The notes under the pieces are model-generated. The model did no database searches, had not been told where the DNA came from, and saw only the letters and a program-made list of their open reading frames with translations. From the NCBI RefSeq assembly GCF_000342005.1, contig NZ_AOHO01000028.1, positions 62,001 to 126,000 of the forward strand: a DNA stretch of 64,000 bases. The letters are read 5' to 3'. Shown one piece after another: positions 61,716-64,000 of the stretch (position 1 is its first letter; each line of letters begins with the position of its first letter). Source of the DNA: Amycolatopsis decaplanina DSM 44594. GTDB taxonomy: Bacteria; Actinomycetota; Actinomycetes; Mycobacteriales; Pseudonocardiaceae. The translations under genes and the position numbers were made by a program.

Positions 61716-62632
61716 GCGTGGCTCTGGTGGAAAAGACGTCGCCGGTGCGCGAACCGCGTCCGGCCGGTCGCGCCGGCAAGCTGTTCCGGCGCAACCGGAT
61801 GCTGGTGATCACCACGGCGCTGCTGGCGGTGATCGTGCTGGCCGTGATCGTGCTGCCGTTCTTCCTGCCGAGCGTCAGCGCGACCGACCCGGTCAACCGG
61901 CTGCTGCCACCGTCCGCCGCGCACCCGCTCGGCACGGACTCGTTCGGCCGGGACGTGCTCGCCCGGCTGGTCTCCGGCGGACGGGCATCGCTCGGCCTGT
62001 CCGCCCTGATCACCCTGTGCGCGGCCTTCACCGGCCTGGTGATCGGGCTGATCAGCGGCTTCTTCCGCGCGGCCGACGCGGTGCTGATGCGGGTGATGGA
62101 CGCCTGGATGTCGTTCCCGGCGATCATCCTCGCGATGGCGCTCGCGATCTCGCTCGGCGCGAGCATCTGGACCGAACTGATCGCGCTGACGGTGATCTTC
62201 ACGCCGTTCACCGCCCGCGTCATCCGCAGCCGGGTGCTCGGCATCGCCGGCCGCGCCTACATCGGCGCCGCCCGCGTCTCGGGGATGAGCCGGTGGAAGA
62301 TCCTCGTCGTGCACGTGTTCCCGAACGTGCTGCCACTGGCGCTGGTGCAGGTGGTGATCCTGTCCGCGGCGGCGATGCTGGTGGACGGCGCGATGAGCTT
62401 CCTCGGTCTCGGCATCGCTCCCCCGACCCCGACCTGGGGCAACATGATCGCCGAAGGCCGGTCGTACCTGGTGCAGGCGCCCTGGCTGGTGATCGCGCCC
62501 GGCGTGACGATCATGGTGTGCGTGTTCCTGCTGAACCTCATCGGATCGTCGCTGCGGATCGCCGTCGACGCCCGCGCGCGGACGCTGAGCGAGATGCAGC
62601 GTCTGCGCACCCGCCGTCCCTCCGGCAGCTGA
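61712..62632 (+). CDS. oligopeptide-type ABC permease (DppC-like)
   Basis: The 306-residue permease has six helices after a basic N-terminal tail, LLPPSAAHPLGTDSFGRDVL (typical of DppC) and the EAA loop YIGAARVSGMSRWKILVVHV. It starts at GTG 61712 overlapping the previous stop. It pairs with the DppB-like subunit. Confidence 0.95.
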   Translation: MSVALVEKTSPVREPRPAGRAGKLFRRNRMLVITTALLAVIVLAVIVLPFFLPSVSATDPVNRLLPPSAAHPLGTDSFGRDVLARLVSGGRASLGLSALITLCAAFTGLVIGLISGFFRAADAVLMRVMDAWMSFPAIILAMALAISLGASIWTELIALTVIFTPFTARVIRSRVLGIAGRAYIGAARVSGMSRWKILVVHVFPNVLPLALVQVVILSAAAMLVDGAMSFLGLGIAPPTPTWGNMIAEGRSYLVQAPWLVIAPGVTIMVCVFLLNLIGSSLRIAVDARARTLSEMQRLRTRRPSGS

Positions 62633-62644
62633 GAAAGGATTCCG

Positions 62645-63361
62645 TTGTCTGCCACTACTTCCCTGGCCGTGCGCCGTTTCGCTCCCGAAGCCGTCTCGGG
62701 ACCGCCTGTGCTGCTGGTGCACGGATTCGCCTCCGACGGGCACACCGACTGGATCACCACGGGGTGGCCGGCCGCGCTCACCGCCGCGGGTCGCGAGGTA
62801 CTCATACCCGACCTTCCCGCTCACGGCTCCAGCACGGCTCCCTCCGGCTCGCTGGGCGCCGTCGCGATCACCGCCGAACTGTCGCGGCTCGTCGCGGATC
62901 TGTCCGAAGTGGACGTCGTCGGATACTCGCTCGGCGCCCGCCTGGCGTGGGAGCTGCCCGGCCAGGCTCCGGTCCGGCGGCTCGTGCTCGCGGGGGTGAG
63001 CCCGTTCGAACCGTTCGGTGCCGTCGATGTCGCGGCCGCGCTGGCGTTCGCCGACGGCGGCAAGGCGCCGTCGGATCCGCTGACCGGGATGATCGCGCAC
63101 ATGATCACCGCGCCGGGCCGGAATCCGGCCGCACTCGCGCGATGCATCGAAGATCTGCGCGCGGAGCCTTTCGCGCCGGTTTCCGGTGCCGTCTCCGTGC
63201 CCACCCGGTTCGTCGCGGGAGTGGAGGACCCGGTGAGCCAGGGCATCGAGACGTTGGTGGAGCTGGTTCCAGGGGCGGATCTCGTGCGGGTACCCGGGGA
63301 CCACGGCGGGGCGCTGCGGAGCGCTGAGTTCAAGGCGGTCGTACTGGAGTTCCTGCAGTAA
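62645..63361 (+). CDS. alpha/beta hydrolase
   Basis: The 238-residue hydrolase has oxyanion-region LLVHGFASDG, nucleophile Ser95 in VVGYSLGARL, and His near residue 222 in VPGDHGGAL. It starts with TTG 62645 with AAAGGA 6 bases upstream, 12 bases after the permease stop. As the last gene of the importer operon it probably hydrolyses the imported compound, beside the HSL-type esterase in the divergent operon. Confidence 0.88.
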   Translation: MSATTSLAVRRFAPEAVSGPPVLLVHGFASDGHTDWITTGWPAALTAAGREVLIPDLPAHGSSTAPSGSLGAVAITAELSRLVADLSEVDVVGYSLGARLAWELPGQAPVRRLVLAGVSPFEPFGAVDVAAALAFADGGKAPSDPLTGMIAHMITAPGRNPAALARCIEDLRAEPFAPVSGAVSVPTRFVAGVEDPVSQGIETLVELVPGADLVRVPGDHGGALRSAEFKAVVLEFLQ

Positions 63362-63364
63362 AGC

Positions 63365-63394
63365 CTCGTGAGTGGTAAGGACGGTTAGAACCGT
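63365..63394. repeat. terminator palindrome interrupted by an insertion element
   Basis: The left arm and centre of the GTGAGTGGTAAGGACGG family are intact (63365-63388) and the right arm begins AACCGT (63389-63394). It then stops, where intact copies continue CCTTACCACTCACGAG. Transposon sequence follows at once. Confidence 0.75.
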
Positions 63395-64000
63395 CTGTCT
63401 GAGTTCAGGACATGTCGGACAGTTGATGTTTCAGGACCTCACGGACACTGACCGGCCTGTCGGCGTGGTGACCAGGGCTTGTGTGGTGATCATGCGGCGA
63501 TGGGCAGAGCAGGGTTTCCGATGGATCCTGAGTTCGTCGCCGCGATCGTCAGGACCGCTGCGGGCGAGAAGATCAACGTGGCGCGGTTCTGCCGCGAGCA
63601 CGGGGTGTCCCGGGACACCTTCTATCGGTATGTGGCTCGGTTCCGGAGCGAGGGGACCGGCGGGGTCGCCTGCCGCAGCACCGCTCCGCTGAGTCATCCG
63701 TCCGCGCTGGGTGAGGAGGTGGCCGAGGCGGTGCTGCGGGCCCGTAAAGAACTCGAGGAGGAGGGCCTGGACAACGGGCCGATCTCGATCCGCTGGCGTC
63801 TGGAGGACGCCGGGATGGTCCCGCCGCCCTCGCAGTCGTCGGTCTACCGGATCCTGCGTGATCGCGGCCAGATCGAGCCCGAGCCACGCAAGAAGCCCCG
63901 CACGCGGCGCCGGTTCCAGTACCCGGATCCGAACGGCTGCTGGCAGATCGATGGGACGGAGCACCGCCTGGCCGACGGCACCACGGTCTGCATCATCCAG
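63395..64000 (+). mobile_element. IS481-like insertion sequence (left part, runs off the window)
   Basis: Foreign sequence begins where the palindrome breaks, with CTGTCTGAGTTCAGGACATG as the probable left terminal inverted repeat (TGTCTG end at 63396). The element carries a transposase frame from 63521. Its right end lies beyond the window. The rest of the palindrome's right arm should be found after the right terminal repeat. Confidence 0.7.
63521..64000 (+). CDS. IS481-family transposase (3' partial)
   Basis: 160 residues are visible and open to the window end. An N-terminal HTH (INVARFCREHGVSRDTFYRY) is followed by an HTH_32/rve-linker region (GPISIRWRLEDAGMVPPPSQ, SSVYRILRDRGQIEPEP) and the start of the DDE integrase core (NGCWQIDGTEHRLADGTTVC), whose Asp in QIDGTE is the first catalytic residue. 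ATG 63521 was chosen at MDPEFVAAIVRT. The C-terminal half with the other catalytic residues lies outside. Confidence 0.85.
   Translation, partial: MDPEFVAAIVRTAAGEKINVARFCREHGVSRDTFYRYVARFRSEGTGGVACRSTAPLSHPSALGEEVAEAVLRARKELEEEGLDNGPISIRWRLEDAGMVPPPSQSSVYRILRDRGQIEPEPRKKPRTRRRFQYPDPNGCWQIDGTEHRLADGTTVCIIQ

Overview
The window is high-GC DNA from a filamentous actinomycete. Three things suggest the family Pseudonocardiaceae, possibly Amycolatopsis: GC-rich third codon positions, many GTG starts with GGAGG-type ribosome sites, and families of long perfect palindromes between genes of the kind I remember from that genus. The placement is an inference and was not checked by any search. No rRNA, tRNA or CRISPR array was seen.

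Layout. 1-9 kb: a BlaI/M56-peptidase pair cut by the window edge, a luciferase-like monooxygenase, a secreted S1 protease, a decayed secreted-protein gene, a LysR/SDR divergent pair, a VanZ-RDD membrane protein and a 54-residue membrane protein. 8.4-12.5 kb: an RpiR-type regulator diverging from an MFS transporter, a GAF protein and a prolidase-like amidohydrolase. 12.6-21 kb: a complete hydroxyproline catabolic set on the minus strand (three-subunit D-hydroxyproline dehydrogenase, deaminase, epimerase, permease, semialdehyde dehydrogenase), controlled by an XRE-cupin regulator. 21-41 kb: mixed genes, namely a secreted metalloprotease, an aminopeptidase P with a LysR gene, a STAS/anti-sigma island, two DUF4232 proteins, an ABC ATPase remnant, a two-component system, a STAND-LuxR regulator, a PucR regulator, an NPP1 toxin-like protein, ilvD, a CBS-domain membrane protein and a P450.

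41.7-55.2 kb is an amine-catabolism island: an AraC regulator, two MoaF-like proteins, an NTF2-like protein, a Liv-type ABC importer with a fused permease-ATPase, two SDRs, a copper amine oxidase and a YtcJ-type amidohydrolase. 54.6-63.4 kb is a second island: a TetR regulator, an HSL-type esterase, an O-methyltransferase, a complete oligopeptide-type ABC importer with fused ATPases, and an alpha/beta hydrolase. A shared motif, CTAC-N4-GTAG, lies before the tetR gene and in the divergent promoter region of the methyltransferase and importer. That points to one regulon, and I consider it the best candidate here for an undescribed system. An IS481-like element begins at about 63.4 kb, inside a terminator palindrome, and runs off the window end.

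Three operator-level patterns can be read directly: CGTTCG-N6-CGAACG for the hydroxyproline operon (three copies), CTGCAA-N6-TTGCAG for the RpiR/MFS pair, and CTAC-N4-GTAG for the TetR island. Most long palindromes sit just after stop codons, often between convergent genes, and probably work as bidirectional terminators.
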